Shown: positions 1 through 9,148, counted from the stretch's first letter. The stretch is DNA of 64,000 bases from CBDESN01 sp965242495 (GCA_965242495.1 OZ251446.1:3162001-3226000), one strand, 5' to 3'. The notes: generated by a model not told the origin, from the sequence alone. Numbers and translations: made by a program.

Positions 1-16
1 CGCGCCGCGCCCTCGT

Positions 17-259
17 TCAGCTGAACGCCTTGAAGGTGATCAGCGTGAAGGTGTCCTTGACGCCCGGCAGCATCTGGACCCGTTCGATGACGAAATGGCC
101 GATGTCCTGGTCGTCGGACAGGTAGAACTTCATCAACAGGTCGAACTGGCCGGATATCGAGTGGACCTCGGATGCCTGGTCGATGCTTTCGATCGCGTCC
201 GCGGCCACCTTGTAGGCTTGGCCGAGCTCGCATTTGACCATCACGAAAATCGTCTGCAT
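17..259 (-). CDS. Stand-alone Lrp/AsnC ligand-binding (RAM) domain protein
   Basis: An 80-residue protein that consists only of the Lrp/AsnC C-terminal effector-binding domain, with a beta-alpha-beta-beta-alpha-beta pattern and a GQFDLL core. The N-terminal helix-turn-helix of full-length Lrp regulators is absent. Family members of this size usually form dimers or higher oligomers that bind amino acids or small acids; that is family knowledge. The start is the ATG at 259, twelve bases after the stop of the upstream iron-sulfur/anchor gene, so it is probably the last gene of the leftward operon from 5577. It may sense a substrate or product of the neighbouring oxidoreductase, which is inference. 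Confidence 0.8.
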   Translation of the reverse strand: MQTIFVMVKCELGQAYKVAADAIESIDQASEVHSISGQFDLLMKFYLSDDQDIGHFVIERVQMLPGVKDTFTLITFKAFS

Positions 260-270
260 GGATTCCTCGC

Positions 271-1935
271 TCAAGCGGGGGGCGCCAGGCGCGCCGGCGC
301 GGCGCGGGTCCCGGAGCCGCGCTGCGGCATCTTGGGGATCGCGAAGCCCTGGGTGTGGCAGGCGCGGGTGATCAAGGTGAACTTCCACAACGCCCCGCCG
401 GCGACCGCGGCGAGCCCCGCGGCGGCCAGCAAGGCGGGGCTCGCCAGCGCGGCGCTCGCGCCCGCCAGGGCCAGCGGCGGCGCATGCCCGACCGCGTGCA
501 GCCAGGGCGTGACCGCATCGAGGTCGCGCCGCGACAGCGGGCCGATGCCGCGGCGGACCGCCGCTCCCCGATAGGCGCGCCACAGCGCCGCGTTGAGCGC
601 CGCCAGCGCGCCCAGCCCGGCAAGCGCCGTAGCGGTCGCCGCCGCGACGCCGCCGAACGACGCCAGCAGAAAGGCGAGCAGGCCGAACCCCTCATAGAGC
701 CCGGTCGCGGCCAACATCCAGGGGATCAGCGGCGCGCGCCATGCCGGGACGCCGCGCCCGGCATGGAGGATGCGCCCCTGGCAGTACAGGAACGCGGCCG
801 CGGCGGCCGCGACCGCGACGTGCAGCGCCATATGCGGCCATAGCAAGTCCGCCAGCAGCAGCGGGTAGAACAAGGCTACCGCGTAGGTCTCGCGCGTCAT
901 CCACGAGGACCCGGGCCGGCGCAGGACGTAGAGGAACCGTCGCTTGCGCCCGATCTCGAGGAAGACGAAGAACAGACCGATCGCCATGCCGGCCCCGGCC
1001 AGCAGGTAGACGACCAGCAGCCCGCTCACCCCCATCGTCGGGAACGGCCAGCCGGCCCCGCTGCGCGCGGCGAGATGCGCGGCGAGGGCGGCGACCGCGA
1101 GCCCGGCGCTCATCCCGCCCAGAGTGAAGTTCATCGCCGCGCGCCAGTCCCAGAAGGTCTGGCGACGGCCGGCGAGCGGGTGGGCGGGGTCGCTCAGCAC
1201 CTGGTCCGACAGGTCTTCGGGCGCGGCGTCCCGGCCCGGCGTCGCATTGGGCAGGTCGTAGAGATACCGGATCTGCGGCTCGGTCCCGAGCTCCTCATGC
1301 ATGCGGAAATGCGCGTTCTCGCGCGCCAGCAGCGAGACGTTGCTTTCGGGATCGTTGTAATCGCCGAAATGGATCGCCCGGGCGATGCAGGACGAAGCGC
1401 AGGCCGGCGTGTATTCGAGGTCTACCCCCGGCGCCAGCCCGAGCTCCTGCGCCTCGTCGATGCGCTCGATGCAGAAGCTGCATTTATGGGCGACGCCTTG
1501 GCGCTCGTCGTGGCGAACGCGCTCCTCCTGCGCCGTGGGGCGGCCGTAATACCAGTCTTCGTCATGGCCGATCGTGCGCGCCTGATACGGGCAGGCGACC
1601 GCGCAATAGCCGCAGCCGATGCAGTCGTCGTAGCGCATCGTCACCAGCCCGTCGGCGCGCTGGCGGGTGGCGCCGGTGGGGCAGACCGGGACGCAGGGCG
1701 GCTCGGCGCAATGCTGGCAGCCGACGACCAGGAACAGCCGCTCGACGTCCGGATATTCGCCGCGCTCCACGTCGAGCACCTTGCGCCACTGGACGCCCGG
1801 CGGCGTGTCGTTGGCGTGCTTGCAGGCGATGGCGCAGGTCTGGCAGCCGACGCAGCGGTTCACGTCGACGACCATGCCCCAGCGCGGAGGCCCGGCGCCC
1901 GCCGCCGCCTCGTCCGCCGGCCCCGGGGCGCTCAC
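271..1935 (-). CDS. Fused DmsB-like 4Fe-4S protein and DmsC-like membrane anchor
   Basis: About 554 residues. The N-terminal part holds four ferredoxin-type cysteine clusters, starting at C28, C31, C34 and C38, with later CxxC and CPTG motifs, as in DmsB/NrfC electron-transfer subunits. From roughly residue 240 the protein becomes a multi-pass membrane segment like the DmsC quinol/quinone anchor. In most complexes these are two polypeptides; here they form one continuous frame. It should pass electrons between the molybdenum subunit encoded just upstream and the membrane quinone pool. The GTG start at 1935 overlaps the upstream stop by four bases (GTGA), which suggests translational coupling. 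An internal ATG about 20 codons later is an alternative start. Confidence 0.85.
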   Translation of the reverse strand: MSAPGPADEAAAGAGPPRWGMVVDVNRCVGCQTCAIACKHANDTPPGVQWRKVLDVERGEYPDVERLFLVVGCQHCAEPPCVPVCPTGATRQRADGLVTMRYDDCIGCGYCAVACPYQARTIGHDEDWYYGRPTAQEERVRHDERQGVAHKCSFCIERIDEAQELGLAPGVDLEYTPACASSCIARAIHFGDYNDPESNVSLLARENAHFRMHEELGTEPQIRYLYDLPNATPGRDAAPEDLSDQVLSDPAHPLAGRRQTFWDWRAAMNFTLGGMSAGLAVAALAAHLAARSGAGWPFPTMGVSGLLVVYLLAGAGMAIGLFFVFLEIGRKRRFLYVLRRPGSSWMTRETYAVALFYPLLLADLLWPHMALHVAVAAAAAAFLYCQGRILHAGRGVPAWRAPLIPWMLAATGLYEGFGLLAFLLASFGGVAAATATALAGLGALAALNAALWRAYRGAAVRRGIGPLSRRDLDAVTPWLHAVGHAPPLALAGASAALASPALLAAAGLAAVAGGALWKFTLITRACHTQGFAIPKMPQRGSGTRAAPARLAPPA

Positions 1936-4685
1936 GCCGCCCTCCGCCGCCGCCCGTCGTCCTTGACCAATCGCACCCGCGCCAGATCGGCGCTCGAACC
2001 GGTCGCGTCGGTCAGCGACAGCGACAGCGCCGTCACCGAGTTCAGGCTCGGCAGTTCGAGCTCCTTGGCGAAGGGCGTGGCCCAATGGTCGAACTGGCCG
2101 ATCATCAGCAGGGTGTCGGGGCGGATGCCCTCGCGCAGCACGGCGTACCCCTTGGTCGCTCCGGTCGCCGATTCGATCCGCACCGGGTCGCCGTCGGCGA
2201 TGCCGAGCGCCGCCGCGGCCTTGCGGTTGACGATCACCCCCTTATGGCCGGTCACGTTGTTGGCGACCTCGTTGATCAGCGGGATGCCCACGTTCGCGCC
2301 CCAGGAATACTGCATGCTGCGCGCCGTCAGCGCCCAGAACGGATAGTCATCGGGGTCGCGGCCGGTCTCCCGGACGTATTCGGTCCAGATGTCGGGGAAG
2401 CGCCGATAGGCGGGCAGCGGCTCGTATTCCTCGAGCTGCCGGTCCCACCAGGCGATGCCGGTCTCGTGCAGCCGTTCGGCGAGCTGGGCGCCGTGGCGCT
2501 TGATCCGCTCCTGATACGGCATCTCGAAGCGGAGGTCCTGCGCCTCCAGCGCCGGATAGAGATACCATTGCAGCTGCGGGAAGGGCCGCAGCATGAAGCC
2601 GTGCTCCTTGAACCAGTCGAGCCCGCGCACCTCGGCCCCGTCCGACAGTTCGTGGCTCGCCGCGCGGGCCACGGCGTCCCAGATTTCCTCCGGCGGGTGC
2701 GGCCGGCCGGGGTCGAGCCCGTAATCGTAGCCGCCGCCGGAATCGACCAGCCGCATCCCGGCGGCGCCGCGGTTGATGGCGCGGTTGTAGTCCTCCAGCA
2801 GGCCGGTGCGCCGGGCCAGTTCGGTCGCGATCTCGGTGAGGTCCCTCGAATCGACGACCTTGTCCGCGACCGGCTGGCGGATCGCCCAACCCTGGCTGGT
2901 CCAGAACTGCTCGGTGAACTTGGTCGAGCCGATGCGGATCAGCTGCAGACTCTCCAGATCGGTCGATTCAGGCAGCAGGATGTCGGCCATATGGTTGGTC
3001 TCGTCGCGAGTGTAGGCGAAGGAGACCGTGAACGGGAACTCGGCGATGCGTTCGGCGACCGCCGGGGCGTTCCAGGACGAGATCGCCGGGTTGGTCCGGT
3101 AGTTGATCCACAATTCCGGCCGGGTCGGAGTCGGCCAGGGGTCGGGCGGCGTCTTCTGGAACAGCCACGGCAGATGCGCCGGCCCCAGGGCCGGCGACCA
3201 GGGCGAATCCGCGGCCAGCGGCACCAGCATCCGGTAGGCGTTGCGGATATGCGGCCGACTCGCCCATTCGTCCCGGGTGGTCGGGTTGAACGGATAGTCC
3301 ATGACGCCGTCGGGCGTCGGGCGGACCGTCTTCAGCCGGTCGTCGGCCGGCCGGTTGAGCTTGACCGCGGTGCCAATCGTCCCGCCCGGCACTTCGAGCG
3401 CGCCCACCAGGGCGGCCAGCAGCGTGCGCGCCCAGCAGGTCTGATAGCCGCCCCAACCGTTGTTGACGCCCTTGCCCAGCATCACCGCGACCGGGCGGAA
3501 GGGCAGCTCCCTGCCCTCGATCTCGATGGTCTCGCCGATGCAGGCATGGGCGAGATACTCGTCGGCGATGCGCCGTATCAGAGCCGCCGGCACGTCGCAT
3601 TCCCCCTCGGCCCATTCCGGCGTATAGGGCCGCACGTGGTCGAGCAGCAGCTGGAAGGCGGGCTTCGCCTCGACCCCGGCATGGGTCCAGCGCGCGCCGT
3701 CCGGGCCGTCCTCCACCCCGTCGGCGCGGAACGCGCCCTCCATCGCCGGGCGCGCGATTCCGGCATCGTGCGGCTTGGCGCATCCGTCCTCGAGATCGAG
3801 GATCAGCGGCTTCGCCGCCTCCGCATCGCGCAGGTAATAGCCGTTGGGGCCGACCAGATAGGGGCTCGTGGTCCGGCGTTCGAGAAACGCCGCGTCGCAC
3901 GCCTCGCGCCAATCGCGTTCGCACAGGATGCGGTGGATCAGGGCGAACAGGAAGGCGGCGTCGGTCTTGGGCTTGATCGGCGCCCATTCCGCCGACAGCG
4001 CGCCGGTCACCGACAGATGCGGCTCGACCTGGACCCGCTTGAGCCCGCGCACCCGCGCATCGGCCTGGCGCCAGACCCCGGCGACGCCGCCCGACGCCTC
4101 GACGTTGTTGCCGCAGTTGATGACGTAGTTGCAATAGGGCGTATCGGGCGAGACGATGAACGCCCGGTGCCAGAGCTCGCCGTAGAGATGCTCGGAATGG
4201 TAGCACTTGACGCCCTGGCCGCCGCCGAAGCCGAGATCGACCGGCCCCCAGGCCGCCAGCAAGGCCGGAAAGCTGCCCATGTACTGGGTCGGCGTCCCGC
4301 CGCCGCCGAAGCTCGCCGCGAGCCGCGGGAAGCCCGAGTCGTCCACCGGTCCCCGGGCCCGGATGTCGTTCATCCTGGCGGCCACGATGTCGAGCGCCTC
4401 GTCCCATGAGATCGGAACGAAGCCCGGGTCCTCGTCCCTTCCCTTGCGCGGGTTGGTCCGCTTCATCGGCTGGCGCACGCGGTCGGGGTTGTAGGTCTTC
4501 TGGATCAGCCCATAGGCCTTGACGCACACCCGGCCGCCGCCGGGATGCCGGTCGCTCGCGTCGTAGTTGGATTCGATCCGGACGGCGATGCCGTCCTCGA
4601 CCTCGACCTTCATCAGGTCGGGCCCGGCTACGCATTGATAGCAATAGACCGGGACCTTCTTCCGATCTCGGATCCGCGCCGCCAT
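1932..4685 (-). CDS. Molybdopterin (bis-MGD) oxidoreductase catalytic subunit, DMSO reductase superfamily
   Basis: A 917-residue catalytic subunit with the molybdopterin oxidoreductase domain followed by a C-terminal molydopterin dinucleotide-binding domain. The N-terminal iron-sulfur motif is incomplete: C15, C18 and C54 are present, but the third cysteine expected four residues after C18 is a proline. This resembles the PadB-like branch (phenylacetyl-CoA:acceptor oxidoreductase), but I assign that only by resemblance. No Tat signal is visible, so it probably works on the cytoplasmic face. It forms an operon with the fused iron-sulfur/anchor protein (GTGA overlap) and an upstream SDR. The exact substrate is unknown; an aromatic or acyl-CoA compound would suit the surrounding genes. 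Confidence 0.85.
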   Translation of the reverse strand: MAARIRDRKKVPVYCYQCVAGPDLMKVEVEDGIAVRIESNYDASDRHPGGGRVCVKAYGLIQKTYNPDRVRQPMKRTNPRKGRDEDPGFVPISWDEALDIVAARMNDIRARGPVDDSGFPRLAASFGGGGTPTQYMGSFPALLAAWGPVDLGFGGGQGVKCYHSEHLYGELWHRAFIVSPDTPYCNYVINCGNNVEASGGVAGVWRQADARVRGLKRVQVEPHLSVTGALSAEWAPIKPKTDAAFLFALIHRILCERDWREACDAAFLERRTTSPYLVGPNGYYLRDAEAAKPLILDLEDGCAKPHDAGIARPAMEGAFRADGVEDGPDGARWTHAGVEAKPAFQLLLDHVRPYTPEWAEGECDVPAALIRRIADEYLAHACIGETIEIEGRELPFRPVAVMLGKGVNNGWGGYQTCWARTLLAALVGALEVPGGTIGTAVKLNRPADDRLKTVRPTPDGVMDYPFNPTTRDEWASRPHIRNAYRMLVPLAADSPWSPALGPAHLPWLFQKTPPDPWPTPTRPELWINYRTNPAISSWNAPAVAERIAEFPFTVSFAYTRDETNHMADILLPESTDLESLQLIRIGSTKFTEQFWTSQGWAIRQPVADKVVDSRDLTEIATELARRTGLLEDYNRAINRGAAGMRLVDSGGGYDYGLDPGRPHPPEEIWDAVARAASHELSDGAEVRGLDWFKEHGFMLRPFPQLQWYLYPALEAQDLRFEMPYQERIKRHGAQLAERLHETGIAWWDRQLEEYEPLPAYRRFPDIWTEYVRETGRDPDDYPFWALTARSMQYSWGANVGIPLINEVANNVTGHKGVIVNRKAAAALGIADGDPVRIESATGATKGYAVLREGIRPDTLLMIGQFDHWATPFAKELELPSLNSVTALSLSLTDATGSSADLARVRLVKDDGRRRRAA

Positions 4686-4728
4686 GGGAACCGCCTCCGC
4701 CCGGGCAGGCCGCAACCTGCGAACCCGC

Positions 4729-4770
4729 GTCTACGGGCCGATGTCTACAGGCCCACGTCTACAGGAACGT
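4729..4770. repeat. Three tandem 14-bp units between the SDR and Mo-enzyme genes
   Basis: Three consecutive 14-base units all begin GTCTAC (4729-4742, 4743-4756, 4757-4770). The second and third share GTCTACAGG. The repeat runs across the stop codon of the SDR gene, whose TAG lies within the CTA of the third unit. It looks like a small slippage duplication, and no function can be assigned. Confidence 0.6.
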
Positions 4771-5577
4771 CAGCCCGCCGTCGGGCTGGAGGCTCTGGCC
4801 GGTGACGTAGCCGGCCTCCTCCGAACACAGGAACAGCACCGCCTTGGCGAGGTCGTGGATCGTCCCCTGGCGCTTGAGCGACTGACGCTCGGTATATTCC
4901 TTGAACCGCTCGCGCGGCACCGACGGGCGCTCGACCTCGGTCTGCATCACGCCGGGCCAGAACGTGTTCACGGTGATGTTCCACGGCCCCAACTCCCGCG
5001 CCATCGAGCGCGTCATGCCGATCATCGCCGACTTCGACGTGATGTAATGCAGATAGTTGGGGAGACCCATCATCACCGTGCCGGAGGAGACGTTGAGGAT
5101 CCGTCCCCAGCGCGCTTCCTGCATCGCCGGAACCACCGCGCGGGCGCAGAACATCGAACCCGTCACGTTCACGTCCATCGCGCGCTTCCACTCCTCCACC
5201 GGCAACTCCCAGAACGGCGCCATCGTGATCCGCGAAAACACCGCCGCGTTGTTGATCAGCACGTCGATCCGACCGAACGCCGACAGCGCCGCCTCCGCCA
5301 TCGCCGTCGCCGAACCCAGATCCGCCACGTCCGTCTCCACCGCCAGCGCGCGCCCCTGCTTCGCACGCACCTCGTCGGCCACCCGCTCGGCGTTCGCCCC
5401 GTCGATCTCGGCAATCACCGGCACCGCGCCCTGGGCGGCGAAGTAATGGGCGTAGCCGCGACCGATCCCCTGGCCGCCGCCGGTGACGATCACCACCCGG
5501 TCCCGCAGACTGTCGTAGCTCGCCGTCTTGTCGACTTCGATCGTCGTGTAGTCGATGTCGCCGATGTCCGCCGCCAT
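4759..5577 (-). CDS. Short-chain dehydrogenase/reductase (SDR)
   Basis: A 272-residue classical SDR. It has the TGGGQGIG cofactor motif at residues 32-39, an NNAA motif, a catalytic serine in NVSSG, and the YxxxK pair in YITSK, so an active NAD(P)-dependent oxidoreductase is expected. The start is the ATG at 5577, followed by the usual SDR leader; the frame stays open further upstream but without family features. It is the first gene of the leftward operon with the molybdenum enzyme, about 70 bases before it. It probably oxidises a hydroxyl group in the same degradation route; the substrate is not visible in the sequence. Confidence 0.9.
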   Translation of the reverse strand: MAADIGDIDYTTIEVDKTASYDSLRDRVVIVTGGGQGIGRGYAHYFAAQGAVPVIAEIDGANAERVADEVRAKQGRALAVETDVADLGSATAMAEAALSAFGRIDVLINNAAVFSRITMAPFWELPVEEWKRAMDVNVTGSMFCARAVVPAMQEARWGRILNVSSGTVMMGLPNYLHYITSKSAMIGMTRSMARELGPWNITVNTFWPGVMQTEVERPSVPRERFKEYTERQSLKRQGTIHDLAKAVLFLCSEEAGYVTGQSLQPDGGLTFL

Positions 5578-5932
5578 GAGAGCCTCCCCCTGCGCCGCCC
5601 GCAGCAAGCCTGACCAGCGTATTTCACCATAGTCGCGGCCAGCGTCGCGTTCAAGCGATGCGAGGCGGTCGCGCCGCGGGGAGTTCGGGCCTTGCGGTTC
5701 GCCGCCGTCGGCGCGGGAATTCCGGACGGTTCCCGAGCCGGAAGCGAACGTCGGCGATCGGGGCATCGGCGTCCGGGAAGTCGCCGGGTGGGGCTGTCGG
5801 CCCGCGCGCTTCGGATTGGGCGCGATCCTCCCGGCCCGCATGCGTCCGCCGCGCGCTTCGTATAATATCCAATATCGGGCGAAGCGTCGTCGGTCCGGAA
5901 GATGCGCCCGGCCGATTGGAGCATCGAGAAGC
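5578..5932. other. Divergent intergenic region
   Basis: A 355-base gap between the leftward SDR operon and the rightward glycosyltransferase-like gene. Apart from the AT-rich hexamer at 5861 I see no gene, strong inverted repeat or RNA. Open frames here are high-GC shadows. Confidence 0.5.
5861..5866 (+). promoter_or_regulatory. Possible -10 element of the membrane glycosyltransferase gene
   Basis: A perfect TATAAT lies 67 bases upstream of the ATG at 5933 in an otherwise GC-rich gap. No good -35 hexamer is found 16 to 18 bases further upstream, so this is only a weak candidate. Confidence 0.35.
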
Positions 5933-7414
5933 ATGAACGGAATTCGTGCGGTACGATCGCTTTCCAACCCGTTCATAATCGGCGTTTTCCTGGTTGTCTT
6001 CCTGGCTTGCTACGCTCCGGTGTTGCTCGGAGATTACGGCGTTCTCGACGACTACGCGATACTCGCCGCCGGTCCGCAGGGAGGCCCCATCGAGAGGATG
6101 ACGGCGAACGGACGCCCGCTTCAGGCTCTGGTTACGCAACTCTTTCTGCATGGGGCGGCGGAGATCGAAGATCTGCGCTACGCCCGGTTTGCAGGCGTTC
6201 TCGGCATCGCCGTGCTGGCTTGGGCCGTGTTCCGAACGCTGGCGCATAACGGCTGGAGTCGTGTCCATTCATTTTGCATCGCCGCGGTCATGTGTTCCGC
6301 CCTTCCGTTCCAGGTCTACGCAGCCTGGGCCACGACGGCGCCGTTTCCTTACGCCGCGCTCGCCTCCGGGCTCGCGTTTTTGCTGGGTGAGCGGGCGTTC
6401 GAGACTCGTCGTCGCGCCATGAGATGGCCGCTGGCCGCGGGAGCGGTCTCGGCTCTGCTCGCGGGGCTCGCCATCTACCAGCCCGCAGCCATGTTCTTCT
6501 GGGTCTTTGTCGCCATTGTCCTGCTGAAGCCGGAGGCGAGTCCGCGCGAGATGCTCCACCGCTTCCTGTGGCTGACGGCCATCGGTCTGGCCGGCATGTT
6601 GGCGGGGTTCATGCTGTACGAGTTGAGCCTGACGCTGAACCCGGATTTTTCGGCCCGGACCGGCTTGGCGCAGGATATCCCGACCAAGATCGTGTGGTTC
6701 CTTGCCGTATCTTTCCCGAGCGCCCTGAATTTCGCTCTGCCGTCTCCATCCTGGTGGCTGTTCCAGGAAGCCGGCGCCGATCTTTCCGTCCGCCTCTACC
6801 ATATGCTTTCGGATGTCTTGAACGCATTGGACGTCGCTCTCCTCCCGTCCCATCCCGAGGTCGACGTGAAGGCCTCGCACGCCTGGTTTTCTTCGGCGGC
6901 GCCCGGTACGCTTTCTTTTTTTCACAAGATAACGGACGTATTCATTGCATATGGATTCTTCGCTGTCGTCTTCGGCGGTCTCTGGCTGCATTTCCGAGGC
7001 GAGCGCATGATACGTCCGTGGAAATACGTCGTCGCCATATCCTTACTGCTCCTGAGCGCCGCGCCGATTCTGTCCGTCGCGGAAAACAGCGCGTCTTATC
7101 GATCGATGCCGGGTCTTGCGTCGATGGTCGTCCTCTACGCGTACTTCGCTTTTCGGGGCTATGCCCGCCGTCTGCCCCGCCTGCTTTCCCCCGCCCGCGC
7201 CAACGCCGTCGTCGGAGGGATCTCGGTCCTTTGCATCCTGTCGGCCGCGCACCACGTTCGCGCATACTTCGTCGCGCCGCAGAGCCAGGAGCTTGCGCTC
7301 ATGCGCTCCCAGCTGGCGGGGGGGGGGGGGGGGGGAGCTTTCCGAGGCGCGAAGCGTCCGCGTGATTCGTCCCGAATGGTGGCGGGGCGGGCCGGCGCCG
7401 TTCATGTGGCGTGA
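5933..7414 (+). CDS. Integral-membrane GT-C-like glycosyltransferase, truncated by a poly-G frameshift
   Basis: In its current frame this is a 493-residue multi-pass membrane protein with roughly ten hydrophobic segments. An early LDDY motif after the first membrane segment resembles the acidic catalytic motif of GT-C glycosyltransferases, such as GtrII-type O-antigen-modifying enzymes. The frame enters a run of 18 G and then ends in about 25 residues of non-family sequence. The expected C-terminal tail continues in another frame to 7643, and removing one G, or adding two, would join them. AT content is visibly higher than in neighbouring genes, which suggests acquisition. It may modify a surface polysaccharide; the specific sugar is unknown. 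Confidence 0.7.
   Translation: MNGIRAVRSLSNPFIIGVFLVVFLACYAPVLLGDYGVLDDYAILAAGPQGGPIERMTANGRPLQALVTQLFLHGAAEIEDLRYARFAGVLGIAVLAWAVFRTLAHNGWSRVHSFCIAAVMCSALPFQVYAAWATTAPFPYAALASGLAFLLGERAFETRRRAMRWPLAAGAVSALLAGLAIYQPAAMFFWVFVAIVLLKPEASPREMLHRFLWLTAIGLAGMLAGFMLYELSLTLNPDFSARTGLAQDIPTKIVWFLAVSFPSALNFALPSPSWWLFQEAGADLSVRLYHMLSDVLNALDVALLPSHPEVDVKASHAWFSSAAPGTLSFFHKITDVFIAYGFFAVVFGGLWLHFRGERMIRPWKYVVAISLLLLSAAPILSVAENSASYRSMPGLASMVVLYAYFAFRGYARRLPRLLSPARANAVVGGISVLCILSAAHHVRAYFVAPQSQELALMRSQLAGGGGGGAFRGAKRPRDSSRMVAGRAGAVHVA
7318..7335. repeat. Homopolymeric tract of 18 G inside the glycosyltransferase-like gene
   Basis: Eighteen consecutive G residues sit inside a coding frame. Lengths that leave remainder 2 on division by 3 (14, 17, 20) keep the full frame from 5933 to 7643. 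The present length of 18 is out of frame. Such tracts mutate readily by slippage and are also prone to sequencing error. Confidence 0.9.
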
Positions 7415-7643
7415 ATTCGGCTACCCGTCTTCCTTCCCCGCCTGGTCGCCTCCCGCGATGGTCTCGCTCCTGCTGCGCGAGACGGCGCCGGAGCATGCCC
7501 GTTTGCCGGTCACGGTCGTCGACGCCGCAGAAGCCGACAAGCCGTCGCCGCGGGGCGTTCTCGTCGTGGACATGCGAAAGCTGCGCCTTCGGGAGAAGGG
7601 TGAGCGCCCGGCGGTCCCCAAGGTCCGGGCTCTTGACCGGTAG
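7336..7643 (+). pseudogene. Out-of-frame C-terminal part of the membrane glycosyltransferase
   Basis: About 100 codons continue the upstream protein in a different frame. The translation begins ELSEARSVRVIRPEWW and contains EFGYPSS, a coherent soluble C-terminal domain of the type found at the end of such membrane glycosyltransferases. It has no ribosome binding site or start codon of its own, so it is expressed only when the poly-G tract is in phase or when ribosomes slip. Confidence 0.65.
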
Positions 7644-7664
7644 CTTCGTCGTCGCCGGTATTCG

Positions 7665-8897
7665 TCAACCGGTCTGGATCGCCCCGGCGTCGCGCAGAGC
7701 CTCGAGCTCGCCATCGTCGAGACCCAGCAGTTCGCGCAGCGCGCTCTCGGTCTGTTCGCCCAGCAGCGGCGGGTGACGGCGATAGCGGACCGGCGTCTTC
7801 GACAGGCGCAGCGGGCTCGCGATCAGCTTCGCCGGCGCGCCGCCCAGGGCGCTGTGCGCGATCTCCGCCACCATGCCGCGCGCCGCCAGCTGGGGATCGG
7901 CGAAGACCTGGGCCAGGTCGTTGATCGGCCCGCAGCCGATCTTGCGCCGCTCCAACCCTTCGAGCCAATAGGCCGACGGCTTCGCCTCGAATATCGCCCC
8001 AAGCAGCGGCGTCAGCAGGTCGCGGTTGCGGACGCGGGCGTCGTTGGCGGCGAACCGTTCGTCGACGGCGAGTTCGGAGCGGCCCGCGAAGTCGCAAAAG
8101 CGGCGAAACTGGGCGTCGTTGCCGATGGCGACGATGATATGGCCGTCGGCGGTCGGGAACACCTGGTAGGGCACGATGTTCGGATGGGCGTTGCCGAGCC
8201 GGCCGAGATCGCCGGCATGGAGATAGTTCATGCCGACATTGGCGAGCCAAGCGACCGTGGTGTCCAGCATCCCGACGTCGATGTGCTGGCCCTCTCCGGT
8301 CAGGGCCGCATGGCGGAGCGCGGCGCAGACGGCGACCGCGGCGAACATGCCCGCCATCAGGTCGGAGATCGGGACGCCCACCTTCTGCGGCTCGCCGTCG
8401 GGTTCGCCCGTGATGCTCATCACCCCGCCCATGCCCTGGATCAGGAAGTCGTAGCCCGGTCGTCCGGCATAGGGGCCGGTCTGGCCGAAGCCGGTGACGG
8501 AGCAATAGACCAACCGCGGGTTGTCGCCCTTGAGGTCGTCGTAGCCGAGGCCGTAGCGGGCGAGATCGCCGGTCTTGAAGTTCTCCACCACGGCGTCGGC
8601 CCCCAGGATCAGCCGCCGCACGACGGCTTGGCCTTCGGGCTTCGCAAGGTCCACCGCGACCGACCGCTTGTTGCGGTTGGCGGCGTTGAAATAGGCGCTC
8701 TCTCCGGTTTCCCGCCCCTCCGCGTCCCGGAGGAAGGGCGGCGCGAACTTCCGGGTGTCGTCGCCGGCTCCCGGGCGCTCGATCTTGATCACGTCGGCGC
8801 CAAGATCGCCCAGCAGCTGCGTGCAGTACGGCCCCGCCAGCACGCGGGTCAGATCGACCACCCGGACGCCCGCCAGCGCCCCGTCGGACTCGCTCAT
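7665..8897 (-). CDS. Family III CoA transferase (CaiB/BaiF)
   Basis: A 410-residue enzyme with the N-terminal signature VRVVDLTRVLAGPY and the conserved aspartate in PISDLMAG, which forms the covalent intermediate in this family. Family III enzymes move CoA between organic acids such as formate, oxalate, succinate or carnitine derivatives; the acceptor here is not evident. The ATG at 8897 is close to the natural family start. It is transcribed leftwards as a single gene, next to the frameshifted glycosyltransferase and divergent from the TauE/SafE gene. A second paralog lies at 43838-45034. Confidence 0.92.
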   Translation of the reverse strand: MSESDGALAGVRVVDLTRVLAGPYCTQLLGDLGADVIKIERPGAGDDTRKFAPPFLRDAEGRETGESAYFNAANRNKRSVAVDLAKPEGQAVVRRLILGADAVVENFKTGDLARYGLGYDDLKGDNPRLVYCSVTGFGQTGPYAGRPGYDFLIQGMGGVMSITGEPDGEPQKVGVPISDLMAGMFAAVAVCAALRHAALTGEGQHIDVGMLDTTVAWLANVGMNYLHAGDLGRLGNAHPNIVPYQVFPTADGHIIVAIGNDAQFRRFCDFAGRSELAVDERFAANDARVRNRDLLTPLLGAIFEAKPSAYWLEGLERRKIGCGPINDLAQVFADPQLAARGMVAEIAHSALGGAPAKLIASPLRLSKTPVRYRRHPPLLGEQTESALRELLGLDDGELEALRDAGAIQTG

Positions 8898-9148
8898 CGA
8901 ACTCTCCGCTCGCGTTTCGCCCGCCCACCTCTACTGCATCCGCCGCCGCGGAAACAGCGCGGCGCCCGGCGATCGTCGGCGCGGCCGTCCCGCCTCGCTT
9001 CGCCGCGCCCGCCGTCCCGGTTCGGACGCATGTGAGACGCGGTCCATCGCGCCGGCCGGCATCCGGTCTTTCCCTGGCCGGAGGCCCGCTTTCCCCTCGT
9101 CGGCCGTTCGTGCCAGTCTGGCGCGCCGTCGCCGAAAGGAATCCGCGC

